Source: Enterocloster lavalensis
Lineage (GTDB): Bacteria > Bacillota > Clostridia > Lachnospirales > Lachnospiraceae
DNA length: 64,000 bases
NCBI RefSeq assembly: GCF_902364025.1
Contig: NZ_CABJCG010000013.1
Span: forward strand, 62,001-126,000
Direction: 5' to 3'
A model generated the notes under the pieces. That model was given only the letters and a program-made list of their open reading frames with translations, was not told the origin of the DNA and did no database searches. This document shows positions 16,303 through 25,761 of the stretch, piece by piece. The position numbers and the translations under genes are program-made. The first letter of the stretch is position 1. Each line of letters begins with the position of its first letter.

Positions 16303-17559
16303 TCAATCCTGGTCATTGGTCAGGTGCGCCCGGTCCAGAAGATAGATCACCAGGCTCATCACCATTCCCACCACGCAGGCCAGCACCATGCCGGTGAGCT
16401 GGATGCTGCCGATCTTGAGGGCGATTCCCGACAGGCCTGCCACGAAAATGACGCTGGTCAGGGCCTGGTTACGGTTTTTGCTGTAGTCCACCTGGGCGTC
16501 TACCAGGATGCGCAGGCCGGAGGTGCCGATCATGCCGTAGAGCAGGAAGGAAATCCCGCCGATCACCGGCCCGGGAATGGTCTGGATCAGGGTGGAGAGC
16601 TTGCCGATAAAGGAGCAGGCGATGGACAGCACGGCCGCCCCGCCGATCACGCGCACGCTGTACACACGGGTCACCGCCATAACGCCGATGTTTTCGCCAT
16701 AGGTGGTGGTGGGCACGGAGCCGATCAGGCCGGAGATCATGGTGGAGAAGTTGTCGCCGAACAGGGAGCGGTGCAGCCCCGGGTCCTTCAACAGATCGCG
16801 GCCCACGATCTTGCTGGTCACCACCTGGTGGCCGATGTGCTCGGAGGTGATTACTAAGAGCACCGGAAGGATCATCATGATGGCGTTGAGGTTAAACTTG
16901 GGGGTGGTGAAATTGGGCAGGGCGAAAATGGGGGCCGCCGCCACCTGGCTGAAATCCACGATACCGCAGGCCACCGCCGCCACATATCCGGCCACAACGG
17001 CGATCAGGATGGGGATAACGGACAGGAATTTGCGGAACAGGATGGAGCCGAACACAGCGGTTCCCAGGGTGACCAGAAATACGATCACGTTCTTGGGGTT
17101 GATCACCGGATCCAGAAGCCCCGCGTTGGAGGCAGCGGAGCCGGAAAGCTCCAGACCGATCAGCGCCACCACCGGGCCCATGGCCGCAGGGGGAAGAACC
17201 ACGTCGATCCAGTCGGTGCCAAACTTGTATACAATATACGCCAGAATACATCCGCAGAAGCCCACTGCCACGAAACCGCCCAGGGCGTACTCGTAGCCGA
17301 AGTTTGCGATAACCACGCCGGCCGGAGCCAGGAATGCAAAGCTGGAACCCAGGTAGGCGGGAGCCTTGCCCTTTGTCACGAAAATGAAGAGCAGGGTGCC
17401 GATTCCATTCATAAACAGCACGATGGCCGGGCTGATATGAAATATGGAAGGCACCAGCACGGATGCGCCGAACATGGCGAACATGTGCTGTAAGCTCAGC
17501 GGTACCAGAAGATTAAAGGGTACCTTTTCTTCTACCTGAATGATGCGTCGATTGTCCAT
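16303..17559 (-). CDS. uraA: Uracil/xanthine permease (NCS2 family)
   Basis: 418 aa, polytopic (about 12-14 hydrophobic segments). NCS2 family features include the N-terminus VPFNLLVPLSLQHMFAMFGA, the TM3 region SSFAFLAPAG, GLELSG, and the TM10 motif ISGLIGSVPTTTYGENIGVM, which carries the acidic substrate-binding residue. The YGEN version points to the uracil branch (UraA/PyrP) rather than to xanthine transporters, but this is not certain. The ribosome binding site GGAGGA confirms the start. The 129-bp gap to the upstream helicase gene holds no obvious PyrR site that I can see. Confidence 0.88.
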   Translation of the reverse strand: MDNRRIIQVEEKVPFNLLVPLSLQHMFAMFGASVLVPSIFHISPAIVLFMNGIGTLLFIFVTKGKAPAYLGSSFAFLAPAGVVIANFGYEYALGGFVAVGFCGCILAYIVYKFGTDWIDVVLPPAAMGPVVALIGLELSGSAASNAGLLDPVINPKNVIVFLVTLGTAVFGSILFRKFLSVIPILIAVVAGYVAAVACGIVDFSQVAAAPIFALPNFTTPKFNLNAIMMILPVLLVITSEHIGHQVVTSKIVGRDLLKDPGLHRSLFGDNFSTMISGLIGSVPTTTYGENIGVMAVTRVYSVRVIGGAAVLSIACSFIGKLSTLIQTIPGPVIGGISFLLYGMIGTSGLRILVDAQVDYSKNRNQALTSVIFVAGLSGIALKIGSIQLTGMVLACVVGMVMSLVIYLLDRAHLTNDQD

Positions 17560-17688
17560 TTTCTTCCTCCGTTTGTCTCATTGTGGGCTGTCATCCGCTG
17601 CTCTGCCGGAAATGGCCGGGGCCGCGGATCGCTGCCTTGCTTTTTCATACGTTTTCCATCATTGTTTGGAGACGGCCGCAGACCTTTG

Positions 17689-19818
17689 TCACTGGGCCGC
17701 AGCGTTCTTCGCTTTTGCCGTCTTTCCCCCGTTATCCCGCTTCTGGCCGTAGCCGTTTCCGCGTCTGGAACGGCTGTGGCGGGAAGACGAACCGCCGCTG
17801 CCGCTGCCTCCGGGCCGGCCGCCGCCGTGCCCTCTGCCCCTGCCGGATCTGCCCCGCTCAAAACAGCGCTCGCAGATGGAGAAGGGGTAGTCCCAGGACA
17901 GCTCCTTGCCGCAGAAGGAGCATTTGCGGGTATAGCTGCCGCACTCGGTCTTTAAAATCCGGCTGATCTCCTCCTCCGTCTCGTGGCGTTCCTTTGCCAG
18001 GTTCTCCGCCTGGACGGGAAGCCCTACCTTTCGGGAGAACTGGAAATAGAGGTCCAGCATCTTGTAATAACTCTCCAGATCGTAGAGGTCGCCCCCCGGG
18101 CTGTAGGGAAATTCCAGCTCCCCCACCTCCCGGTAATCCCGGCAGTAATCCCGCCACAAATCCATGACCAGTTTGTTGTCAATATCGATGGCGCAGGTGA
18201 TGAGCTTGTAGATCTCCGGCTTTGGGAACTCCTCCATGTCGTCGTAGTGCACGTCCACGAAGTTCTGGTACAGGGCCAGCAGCTCGTCCACCTCCATTTT
18301 CACGTAAATGGAGGGCGTGTCCATTCCGGCCCAGATCTTCACCAGGGTGTCAATCTGCGCAGGGAGGCTTAAGAGCTGTTCCGGGAAGCCAACGTAGGCC
18401 TTCATGATCGGCAGGGGCAGGCGGCTCAATCCGTCCGCGATCACATCCACATCGTCCACGGCGGCCACAAAGCCCTCGTCGTAGAGGCCGTAGCGCCCGG
18501 CCCGGCCTGCGATCTGTTTGATCTCCTCCGGGTTCAGGGTGCGCTTGTTCACCCCGTCGAACTTGCGGGTCTCCACAAACACGATCCGCCGGATGGGCAG
18601 GTTTAACCCCATGCCAATGGCGTCGGTGCTGACCACCACCTCGGTCTCCTTTGCCAGGAAACGGCGCACCTGCTCCCGTCTTGTGGCGGGGGGCAGATTC
18701 CCGTAGATCACGCTGCAGTGCACGCCCTGATTCTCCAGGTGGGCGGCCAGGGCCAGCACGGACTTTTTGGAGAACACGATGAGGGCGTCCCCCTTTTTCA
18801 AATCCCGTCCCAGCACGTAGGGCTCCTCCTGAAGGGTCAGGCGGGTGTTGCGCTTGTGGCGGATGATCTTGAACTGATCCCCGCAGCGGCGGATCATCTG
18901 CACCACGATATCCTCCGCCTCAGGGGCCATGCACAGGTGGATCTCCTCCGCCCGCAGCCCCAGAATGGCTCTGGTCCAGTTGTGGCCCCGGTAGGGGTCC
19001 GCGATCATCTGGCATTCGTCCACCACCGCGATGTCGAAATACTCGTGATCATTTAACATTTCCACCGTGCATGCCTGACAGAGGGCGCCGGGAATCTCCA
19101 GGGTCTCCTCGCCGGTGATCATGGAGCAGGCCAGCCCCTCCGTGTTCAGCCGGTCGTAGACCTCCAGGGCCAGCAGGCGCAGGGGCCCGAAATAAGCCCC
19201 GTGGGCGCACTGCTTTAAGCGCTCCAGGGCGTCATGGGTCTTGCCGCTGTTGGTGGGGCCGATGTGGAGAATAAACCTGCGCTTCATCTCCCTTGCGCCG
19301 GGATATTCGAGCTCAGGCTTCTGCTGGATGGCCTCTTTTATGCCCTTCTGGATGGTCTTGGGCACGTAGAACAGCTCGTAGGCCCGCTCCAGGGAGTTGG
19401 ACAGGAGATAACGGCGGATACCCTGCATCCGCAGCACGTTCTCCAGGGCGTCCATGGACAGGCCCGGCGTGAATTCCAGGTCCTTCCTGGCTAAAAGGTC
19501 GCAGAATTCCAGCATTTTCCCGTACTGGTCCTCCCACTCCTCCTTCTGAGGACCGGGCTTTACGTTGTTCTCCCGCCGCATAAGATAGGAGCAGGACTTG
19601 GCCAGCATGGCGTGGATATCGTTCAGCTCGTTGGCCTTCTCCACCGCGTCCAGGCAGGCCTGGTTTAAACGGCTCACCCGCCGCTTCATGTCCGCCGCAG
19701 TCATGGCCCGGTAACGCTTGTTTACGTTGCCGAAAAACAGCTCCCGGTAGTATTCGCCCAGATAAGCGGCGCAGTCTGTGTGCGTTTCCGTGAAATTTCT
19801 CTCATCCATACGCGTCAC
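17689..19818 (-). CDS. Suv3-like DExH RNA helicase with zinc-ribbon and RG-rich tail
   Basis: 709 aa. After an N-terminal helical region (about 1-180) come Ski2/Suv3-type motifs: I GPTNSGKTHDALERL (187-201), Ia GPLRLLALEVYDRL, II DECQMI, then STDAIGMGLNLPIRRIVF (motif V) and QIAGRAGRYG (motif VI). A Suv3 C-terminal region follows, then a zinc-ribbon-like CSFCGKEL...CERC and a low-complexity Arg/Gly/Ser tail of ~45 residues. Suv3 is best known from the mitochondrial degradosome, so this suggests a role in RNA turnover. The start is GTG 19818, overlapping the upstream stop by 4 nt, or ATG 19809; neither has a strong ribosome binding site, as expected for coupling to the upstream gene. Confidence 0.85.
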   Translation of the reverse strand: MTRMDERNFTETHTDCAAYLGEYYRELFFGNVNKRYRAMTAADMKRRVSRLNQACLDAVEKANELNDIHAMLAKSCSYLMRRENNVKPGPQKEEWEDQYGKMLEFCDLLARKDLEFTPGLSMDALENVLRMQGIRRYLLSNSLERAYELFYVPKTIQKGIKEAIQQKPELEYPGAREMKRRFILHIGPTNSGKTHDALERLKQCAHGAYFGPLRLLALEVYDRLNTEGLACSMITGEETLEIPGALCQACTVEMLNDHEYFDIAVVDECQMIADPYRGHNWTRAILGLRAEEIHLCMAPEAEDIVVQMIRRCGDQFKIIRHKRNTRLTLQEEPYVLGRDLKKGDALIVFSKKSVLALAAHLENQGVHCSVIYGNLPPATRREQVRRFLAKETEVVVSTDAIGMGLNLPIRRIVFVETRKFDGVNKRTLNPEEIKQIAGRAGRYGLYDEGFVAAVDDVDVIADGLSRLPLPIMKAYVGFPEQLLSLPAQIDTLVKIWAGMDTPSIYVKMEVDELLALYQNFVDVHYDDMEEFPKPEIYKLITCAIDIDNKLVMDLWRDYCRDYREVGELEFPYSPGGDLYDLESYYKMLDLYFQFSRKVGLPVQAENLAKERHETEEEISRILKTECGSYTRKCSFCGKELSWDYPFSICERCFERGRSGRGRGHGGGRPGGSGSGGSSSRHSRSRRGNGYGQKRDNGGKTAKAKNAAAQ

Positions 19819-20210
19819 ACCATGGTCGTATCCACGAAATGTTCGAAGCCGGTGATTCCGAACTCCGCGCTGATGGCGTTGATGCCGTCCACGATCTCTT
19901 CCCTGGAATAGTTGTTGGTGTACAGGAAATCGTCGTCAAACTCGTTCAGATACATATAGAAGGCCAGCGCCATTTCCAGATACTTCTTGTCGGCCGGGTC
20001 CACCTCCTCAAAGAGCAGGTTCTCCGCCTCGTTGATATTGCCTTCCTCCGCCAGAGCGGTCAGGCGGCGGAACCGGTTGTCCATCTCCGTGTCATCCGCC
20101 TCGTTTGTGGGAAGGTCGTAGTCCACATTATCTTTTCCCAGAAACAGGCGTGCGATGGCCTTTACCAGGTCGCTGATGGTGCGCATCACGTAATCGTCCT
20201 GAAACCCCAT
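19815..20210 (-). CDS. DUF6483-type protein of unknown function
   Basis: 131 aa, acidic and mostly alpha-helical, with the opening QDDYVMRTISDLVKAIARLFLGK. This resembles the DUF6483 family of Lachnospiraceae, though I rely on memory of that family. No catalytic motif is apparent; the helical pairs may form TPR-like repeats. AAGGAG, 9 nt upstream, fixes ATG 20210. Its stop overlaps the helicase start, so the two are co-expressed and may act together. Confidence 0.7.
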   Translation of the reverse strand: MGFQDDYVMRTISDLVKAIARLFLGKDNVDYDLPTNEADDTEMDNRFRRLTALAEEGNINEAENLLFEEVDPADKKYLEMALAFYMYLNEFDDDFLYTNNYSREEIVDGINAISAEFGITGFEHFVDTTMV

Positions 20211-20419
20211 GAATGTTATCTCCTTTGTTCTCTGTTATTATGTGTCAAAAAACCGCATTAAAATAAGTATAATCGATATCACAGCCCCGGTCAATATATT
20301 ACTTTCCGGCGTAGCTCGGACAGGAAAAGGACGCAGACAGCTCATTGGTGCCTGATTGTGTGTTGGATATTTGTCAGAATTGTTCTTGAAAATCAGATCA
20401 GGCCAAAGCCTGACAGAGT

Positions 20420-20446
20420 GGCCGGCGGATCAGAAGGCCGCCGGCC
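20420..20446. terminator. Strong G+C hairpin downstream of the Rpn-type gene
   Basis: GGCCGGCGG (20420-20428) and CCGCCGGCC (20438-20446) form a perfect 9-bp stem. There is no clear U-tract on the minus strand, so it may protect the 3' end rather than terminate by itself. The remainder of 20211-20462 holds nothing I recognise. Confidence 0.4.
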
Positions 20447-20462
20447 GGAATTGTATGATGTT

Positions 20463-21329
20463 TTATTCGTTCATGTTCAGGATATCAGCAACCTCCGCCT
20501 GGGAGATGCCGCACTGGGCGGAAATCTCAGCGGCGCTCATGCCCTGGGCGTTCAGACGCAGCACGCGCTTGGTCAGGGCGATGCCCTCGGTGATGCCCTT
20601 GGCAATCCCCTTCTGAAGCCCTTCCTGAATCCCCTTTTGAATCCCCTGCCGCAGCCCGTCATCCATCTTCCGCTGCAGCATCTCTTCAAATGTCATATAT
20701 TTCGCCTCCCATCTCCGGTCTTCCTTCAGCCATGTAACTCTCTTATGAAGCTTTGCCACGGTCTCGTCCTGCGTGCTCTGCACGAACTCGTCGGTGGAGT
20801 TCTCTAGGTACTGCAAAAAATGGATCAGCTCCTTCGGCACGCCCTCCGGGCGGGTCCCCCTGGTGTTCAAAAAGATCTTGCACGTTCCGTCCCCCAGAGG
20901 CTTGCCGGTCTCCAGGCAACGGTTTTCAAAGGTATAGCGGTAGTACCCCTCGCCAAAGGGATCAAAGGCGCAGATAAAAATCACGTAACTGGGCCTCAGA
21001 CGCTTGAAATCCTCCCCCGGCTTCAAGGCCGCCGCGTCCATCTCCGCCTGGTAGAACCGGCTGCGCAGCGGCAGATTCCCCTGGTCCTCATTCTGCATCT
21101 CCAGATCGTACTCCGCCTCCATGCTGTCCCGGGCGTACACGTCCAGCCTGACGCTGCGGAACTCTTTGCTGTAAAGGATGCTCTTTTCCGGCTGCACCAT
21201 CACCTTATACACCGGCTTCTGCAGAATCACCTGCAGCACCAGGGCGCAGGCCTCAGGGTCGCTGAAGGCCAATGAAAACAGGAACGCATTGCTCAGATCC
21301 AGTTGCTTGAATTGCTCTTCGGCTTCCAT
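20463..21329 (-). CDS. Rpn family recombination-promoting nuclease / PD-(D/E)XK putative transposase
   Basis: 288 aa. The N-terminal part has the Rpn/transposase_31-like layout: QLDLSNAFLFSLAFSDPE, then the nuclease core RLDVYARDSMEAEYDLEMQ (Asp and Glu-x-Gln of the PD-(D/E)XK fold) and PSYVIFICAFDPFG. The C-terminus carries a repetitive coil of GIQKGIQEGLQKGIAKG type (about 230-250) and a small helix-turn-helix (GMSAAEISAQCGISQAEVADIL). Such proteins are abundant and variable in Lachnospiraceae. E. coli RpnA stimulates RecA-independent recombination. ATG 21329 has GGAGG 4 nt upstream. It stands alone between terminator-like elements. Confidence 0.85.
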   Translation of the reverse strand: MEAEEQFKQLDLSNAFLFSLAFSDPEACALVLQVILQKPVYKVMVQPEKSILYSKEFRSVRLDVYARDSMEAEYDLEMQNEDQGNLPLRSRFYQAEMDAAALKPGEDFKRLRPSYVIFICAFDPFGEGYYRYTFENRCLETGKPLGDGTCKIFLNTRGTRPEGVPKELIHFLQYLENSTDEFVQSTQDETVAKLHKRVTWLKEDRRWEAKYMTFEEMLQRKMDDGLRQGIQKGIQEGLQKGIAKGITEGIALTKRVLRLNAQGMSAAEISAQCGISQAEVADILNMNE

Positions 21330-21417
21330 CTCTCCTCCGTTCCGGCACAAAGAGCGTAAGCTGTTTCCTTTTCCTGATTCGATTATACTAAAACCCCGGC
21401 CCGATTTCAACCGCAGT

Positions 21418-23400
21418 TTACCCTTTCAGGCAGTGCATATAAGACTCCGCCGCGTCCCAGTTTACGGTAAATCCCGCGCCGTGGGAGCAGAACACCGAGG
21501 CCGAGGTGTGCTCCGTGTCCGCGCCCTTGTCGTATCCGGTCTGCCGGATCACTTCCTCAGGATTGTGGCATATATCATAGCCCGCGCTGACGGCGGAAAT
21601 GGACGCGCTGCCCCGGGTGGCCGAGGCCAGCTCCACGCTGTAATCCATAAAGGAAGCCACCGGACCGCGGCCCCGGACAATCACCACGTCCCCACACTGC
21701 TCCGGCAGCTGGGCCTGTCCGAACCGTTTTCGGATATCCGAGAGAATCCGGCCCAGGTATTCCGCCGGGGCGCTGATCTCAAACCGGTACCAGGGCTCCA
21801 GAAGCAGATTTTGCGCCTTCTCCAGCCCCTGGCGGATGGCCCGGTAGGTGGCCTCCCGGAAATCCCCGCCCTCCGTGTGTTTTAAATGGGACCGCCCGTT
21901 GGTCAGAACCACCCGGACGTCGGTGAGAGGCGAGCCGGTGAGAATCCCCCGATGCGTCCGCTCAAACACGTGGGTGCGCACCAGATTCTGATAATTTACG
22001 GAAAGCACGTCCACATGGCAGCGGCTCTCAAAAGTAATCCCGCTCCCCCGCGGCCCGGGCTCCAGCAGCAGATTGACCTCCGCGTAATGACGCAGCGGCT
22101 CATAATGTCCGTAACCCGCCACCGGCGCTGCGACCGTCTCCTGATAAAGCACCTGGGGCGGCGCAAATTCCACCTCCACGCCAAACCGGTCCTGAATCAG
22201 GCGTTTTAACACCTCCAGCTGGATCAGACCCATGATGCGCACGCAGATCTGTTCCTCGCCGCCCGGCATCCTGCGGCAATCCACCGCCATCTGCGGGTCC
22301 TCATCCTCCAGAATCCTCAAAATCTCCAGCAGCCGGTGATTGTCCGTTCCCTTTCCGGCCAGCGCCCGGGCTTCCAGGGCGGGTACCATCTGGAAATCCA
22401 CCTGCTCCGCCGCAGACGCCCCGCCCTCCAGGCTGATCCGCTGTCCGCAGACCGGAACCGAAAGCCCGGTCACCGCCGCAAGGTCTCCTGCCTCAGCCTG
22501 CTCCATGGCCCCGTATCTGGTCCCAAAGCAGCAGAATATCTGGTTTACCTTCTCCCGCACCGGCTCCCCATCATTTCCCATAAACTGGAATTCATCCCGT
22601 GTCCGAAGCATCCCCTGTTCCACCTTGATAAAGGTGATCCTGCGCCCTCCGGCATCCCGGCGCACCTTGTAGACCAGGCCGGAAAATGTTTCCCGGGGCC
22701 GGTAGTCCGTTGCGGTCAGGCGGTCGAACACCTGCCAGAACTCCCCGATTCCGCTGTCCCTCAGCGCAGAACCGGCCATGGCGATAAACGCCCGGCGCTG
22801 CCGGATCAGGTTCTGCAGCATTTCCAGGCCCATTTCCCTGGTCAGTTTTCCCTCCAGATAGGCCTCCAGGACCTCCTCGTCCCGCTCGGCCACAAACTCG
22901 GCCAGCGCTCCCTCCATGCCAAGCTCCTCAGGGCCGCCGATCAGCACGGCGTCCTCCGTGAGGCGGCTGCGGACAGCTTCCATGGCGCGGACGGCATCCG
23001 CGCCCTCCAGGTCCATTTTATTGATGAAAAAGAAAACCGGCACCCGGTAGCGCTCCAGCAGTTTAAACAGTGTGACCGTGTGGGCCGGGACTCCGCCGGT
23101 ACCGTCCAGAAGCAGAACCGCGTAGTCCAGGGCCATCACCGCCCGCTCCGTCTCCGCGCTGAAGTCCACGTGTCCCGGCGTATCCAGCAGGTAGTAGGTG
23201 TTTTGGTTGTACTCAAAATAGCCCTGATCCGCGAATATGGTGATTCCCCGCTCCCGCTCGATGGGGTTTGCGTCCATCACCGTGTCCCGGCTGTCCACCC
23301 GTCCCGGGGTGCGGATGGCCCCTGCGTGGTACAGAAGCTGCTCGGAAAATGTGGTCTTGCCCCCATCCACGTGGGCCAGTATGCCGATTGTTTTTTTCAT
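21418..23400 (-). CDS. TetM/EF-G-like translational GTPase
   Basis: 660 aa, colinear with ribosomal protection proteins (Tet(M)/Tet(O)) and EF-G. G1 AHVDGGKTT (9-17), switch I RERGITIF, G3 DTPGHVDF, G4 NKMD, then the beta-barrel, domain III (CVRIMGLIQLEVLKRLIQDRFGVEV) and domains IV/V. It belongs to the uncharacterised TetM-like GTPases found chromosomally in many Clostridia, so tetracycline protection should not be assumed. The domain IV loop is SVNYQNLVRTHVFERTHRG rather than a sequence I recognise from Tet(M). I start at ATG 23400 (MKKTIGILAHVDGG); the ribosome binding site is weak (AAGGCGG). It is followed downstream by the Rpn gene after 88 bp and preceded by repeat DNA. Confidence 0.85.
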   Translation of the reverse strand: MKKTIGILAHVDGGKTTFSEQLLYHAGAIRTPGRVDSRDTVMDANPIERERGITIFADQGYFEYNQNTYYLLDTPGHVDFSAETERAVMALDYAVLLLDGTGGVPAHTVTLFKLLERYRVPVFFFINKMDLEGADAVRAMEAVRSRLTEDAVLIGGPEELGMEGALAEFVAERDEEVLEAYLEGKLTREMGLEMLQNLIRQRRAFIAMAGSALRDSGIGEFWQVFDRLTATDYRPRETFSGLVYKVRRDAGGRRITFIKVEQGMLRTRDEFQFMGNDGEPVREKVNQIFCCFGTRYGAMEQAEAGDLAAVTGLSVPVCGQRISLEGGASAAEQVDFQMVPALEARALAGKGTDNHRLLEILRILEDEDPQMAVDCRRMPGGEEQICVRIMGLIQLEVLKRLIQDRFGVEVEFAPPQVLYQETVAAPVAGYGHYEPLRHYAEVNLLLEPGPRGSGITFESRCHVDVLSVNYQNLVRTHVFERTHRGILTGSPLTDVRVVLTNGRSHLKHTEGGDFREATYRAIRQGLEKAQNLLLEPWYRFEISAPAEYLGRILSDIRKRFGQAQLPEQCGDVVIVRGRGPVASFMDYSVELASATRGSASISAVSAGYDICHNPEEVIRQTGYDKGADTEHTSASVFCSHGAGFTVNWDAAESYMHCLKG

Positions 23401-23442
23401 AATCCCATTCCGCCTTCCATTGTGTCTGTCGCTCCCCATTTT

Positions 23443-23496
23443 ACCATAAACTCCAGGCTCGTGAAAGACTTCGCCAAATGTTTCGGTATGTATTCA
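23443..23496. repeat. Dispersed 60-bp repeat, copy A (interrupted by mini-element 5)
   Basis: The run CATAAAC...CTCGTGAAAGACTTCG...TGTTTCGGTATGTATTCAC matches 50472-50528 at most positions. Both copies are interrupted by a GTTACTGTTCA-type element at nearly the same place, just after the TATTCAC / GATTCTCAC stretch. Confidence 0.6.
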
Positions 23497-23665
23497 CACC
23501 AGACGTTACTGTACACTCCGTTCCCAGTAACACGCTTCGCGATGCACAGAAACGGCAAAAAACGCCGTTTCGCACTGCTATCCTCGGGTTTTCTGTGACT
23601 TCCGCTGCGCTCCACTCACAAAAAACGCCTCGCGGGATATTGCCTGTGAACAGTAACCACCAGAC
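23497..23665. mobile_element. Palindromic mini-element 5 (MITE-like), 153 bp, perfect target duplication
   Basis: The core at 23505-23657 begins GTTACTGTACA and ends TGAACAGTAAC. The perfect 8-bp direct repeat CACCAGAC flanks it (23497-23504, 23658-23665). Internal stems include AAACGGC/GCCGTTT and CACAGAAA/TTTTCTGTG. It lies between the TetM-like gene and feoB; no gene is inside. The stretch 23666-23883 carries a GCCG/CGGC hairpin and no recognisable gene. Confidence 0.85.
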
Positions 23666-23883
23666 TCCTAAATCTCTCGTGAAATGTCCGCACAATACCA
23701 CGGCCCTTCCCCGGTGTCATCCCACTCCCCCTGAGAAATACCGCCGTTCCCGTATGCCCAGGCACTTTCCCCTTCCGGGCCGCATATTTAGATTATAAGG
23801 TTCTTCCGCCGGAGCAGCGTCTCTGCTGTTTTCGGCGGTTTCACTGTCCGCCCCCCACGGCGGCGGGCAGGATGGAGGTTAGC

Positions 23884-25761
23884 ATGAAAGACGGACGCAC
23901 ACTGATCGCATTGACCGGCTGCCCCAACACGGGCAAGACCACCATTTTCAACGGTCTGACCGGCCGGAGCACGCCCACCGGGAACTGGTCCGGCACCACC
24001 GTGGAGCCGGCGGTGGGTTCCTTTATGTACAGCGGCTGCACCTATCTGATGGCGGATATTCCCGGCTCGGACAGTCTGTCCGCGGGAAGCGGATGGGAGA
24101 CACTGACCCGGGATTTTCTGCGCTCCGGCCTGGCGGACGCTGTGTTGGTGGTGTGCAGGGCTTCCGCCCTGGAGCGGGGGCTGTCTTATCTGGACCGCAT
24201 CCTCCGCCTGGAACGGGTGCGGCAGACGGGCCTGCCGGTGGTGCTCTGCTTAAACCTCTGGGACGAGGCCCGCAAACGCTGCGTCTCCATCGACTTAGAC
24301 CTCCTGTCCGATGTGCTCCAAATCCCCGTGGTTCCCTGCTGCGCCCGCTGCCGCGAGGACCTGGACGATGTGAAAACAGCAGTCCACCACGCCTGCACCA
24401 CAGCCCCGCGCAGCCGCTTCCGCTACGAATGCCTGGACTTCTCGCCCAAGCGCCTGGCGGACGCCTGCTGCGGACACCGCCGCAAGTCCCCGGCTGCCGT
24501 TCTCCCCTTTGACCGGGTGGTCACGGATCCCCTGTACGGAAAGCTGTTTTTCCTCTTCCTGATGCTCGCCCTGTTCTGGACCACCATGGCCGTCTCAGCC
24601 CCTCTGGCCGCCCTTCTCCAGCAGGGTATGACACGCCTTGGCGTTCCATTTGCCGCGTTTCTCTCCTGGTTGGACGCGCCGGAGTGGCTCATCTCCTGCC
24701 TGGTGCGCGGAATCGGCCTTCCCCTGGCCTGGGCTCTGCCGTATATGCTGCCCCCCATGGCGGTCTTTTTCCCGCTGCTGGCGCTGGCCGGGGAAACCGG
24801 CCTGCTGCCCAGGGCCGCCTTTGCCATGGACCGCTGTCTGGAACGCTGCCGGGCCTGCGGCAGGCAGTGCATGTCCATGGCGGTGGGACTTGGCTGCTCC
24901 GCCGCCGGGGTGCTTAGCTCCCGTGCGATCGTCTCCTACGGACACCGCCTAACCGCCATCCTCACCTGTTCCCTCATCCCCTGCAGCGGAAAGTTTCCCC
25001 TGCTTGCCGCCCTGGCGCTTCTGTTTTTTGCCGGGTTTCCGGCTTCCGGGCTAACAGGCGGTCTGACCCGGGCGCTGATCCTCACAGGCGCCTTCCTGGC
25101 CGCCTTTGGCGTAAATCTGGGGCTCTCCCGCCTTCTCTCCCGCGTCCTTTCGGGAAACCGGTCCCCGGCTTTCATCCTGGAGCTGCCGGAATACCGGCGG
25201 CCCCGTTTCGGCCGGGTAATCCTGGGTTCCCTGTTCAGCCGCGTGCTGCTTGTGCTGGGCCGCATGGCCGCCGTGGCCCTTCCAGCCGGGATGCTCATCT
25301 GGATCTCAGCCCGCCTCTATTGTCCGGGACCGTCCGGGGGGTGGTTTACATTCACGGCTCCGGCCGGCCGGATTCCCAGCCTGTTGGACGCCCTGATCCG
25401 GCTCCTGGCCCCCGCCGGCGACCTCATGGGGCTGGACGGCGCAATCCTGGCCGCTTTTCTGATCGGACTTCCAGCCAATGAGGCCGTGTTTCCCCTGATC
25501 CTGATGATCTACCTCCAGGCAGGCTCCGTGACTTCCGCCGCTTCCCTCAGCCAGTTCCTGGCCCTTCAGGGCTGGACCTGGCGCACCGCCCTCTGCCTCA
25601 TGACCCTCTGCGTGTTCCACTGGCCCTGCCTCACCACCTGCCGTACCATCCGCCGGGAGACCGGCTCCCTCCTCTGGACGGCCGCAGCCGTCTGGCTGCC
25701 CACCCTGGCCGGCCTGCTGCTCTGCGCCTGCTTAAACCGCCTGCTGTCTCTGGTCCCCTAG
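23884..25761 (+). CDS. feoB: FeoB-like ferrous iron transport GTPase
   Basis: 625 aa. The N-terminal FeoB G-domain has G1 GCPNTGKT (12-19), a switch I with TGNWSGTTVE, G3 DIPGSDSLS and a variant G4 LNLWDEA (usually NMMDEA). A helical regulatory part is followed by a membrane region with two Gate/nucleoside-recognition units (LGCSAAGVLSSRAI; LPANEAVFPLIL). It is on the short side for FeoB. ATG 23884 has GGAGG 5 nt upstream; an upstream in-frame ATG (23872) precedes that site. feoA is not adjacent (11410-11643). The variant G4 and odd spacing suggest a diverged member; it may carry Fe(II) or another divalent metal. Confidence 0.82.
   Translation: MKDGRTLIALTGCPNTGKTTIFNGLTGRSTPTGNWSGTTVEPAVGSFMYSGCTYLMADIPGSDSLSAGSGWETLTRDFLRSGLADAVLVVCRASALERGLSYLDRILRLERVRQTGLPVVLCLNLWDEARKRCVSIDLDLLSDVLQIPVVPCCARCREDLDDVKTAVHHACTTAPRSRFRYECLDFSPKRLADACCGHRRKSPAAVLPFDRVVTDPLYGKLFFLFLMLALFWTTMAVSAPLAALLQQGMTRLGVPFAAFLSWLDAPEWLISCLVRGIGLPLAWALPYMLPPMAVFFPLLALAGETGLLPRAAFAMDRCLERCRACGRQCMSMAVGLGCSAAGVLSSRAIVSYGHRLTAILTCSLIPCSGKFPLLAALALLFFAGFPASGLTGGLTRALILTGAFLAAFGVNLGLSRLLSRVLSGNRSPAFILELPEYRRPRFGRVILGSLFSRVLLVLGRMAAVALPAGMLIWISARLYCPGPSGGWFTFTAPAGRIPSLLDALIRLLAPAGDLMGLDGAILAAFLIGLPANEAVFPLILMIYLQAGSVTSAASLSQFLALQGWTWRTALCLMTLCVFHWPCLTTCRTIRRETGSLLWTAAAVWLPTLAGLLLCACLNRLLSLVP

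Noticed and set aside
21418-23400. TetM-like gene as an acquired tetracycline-resistance gene.
   Set aside because: No conjugative or resistance context, local base composition, and sequence departures from known tet genes; kept as an uncharacterised GTPase.
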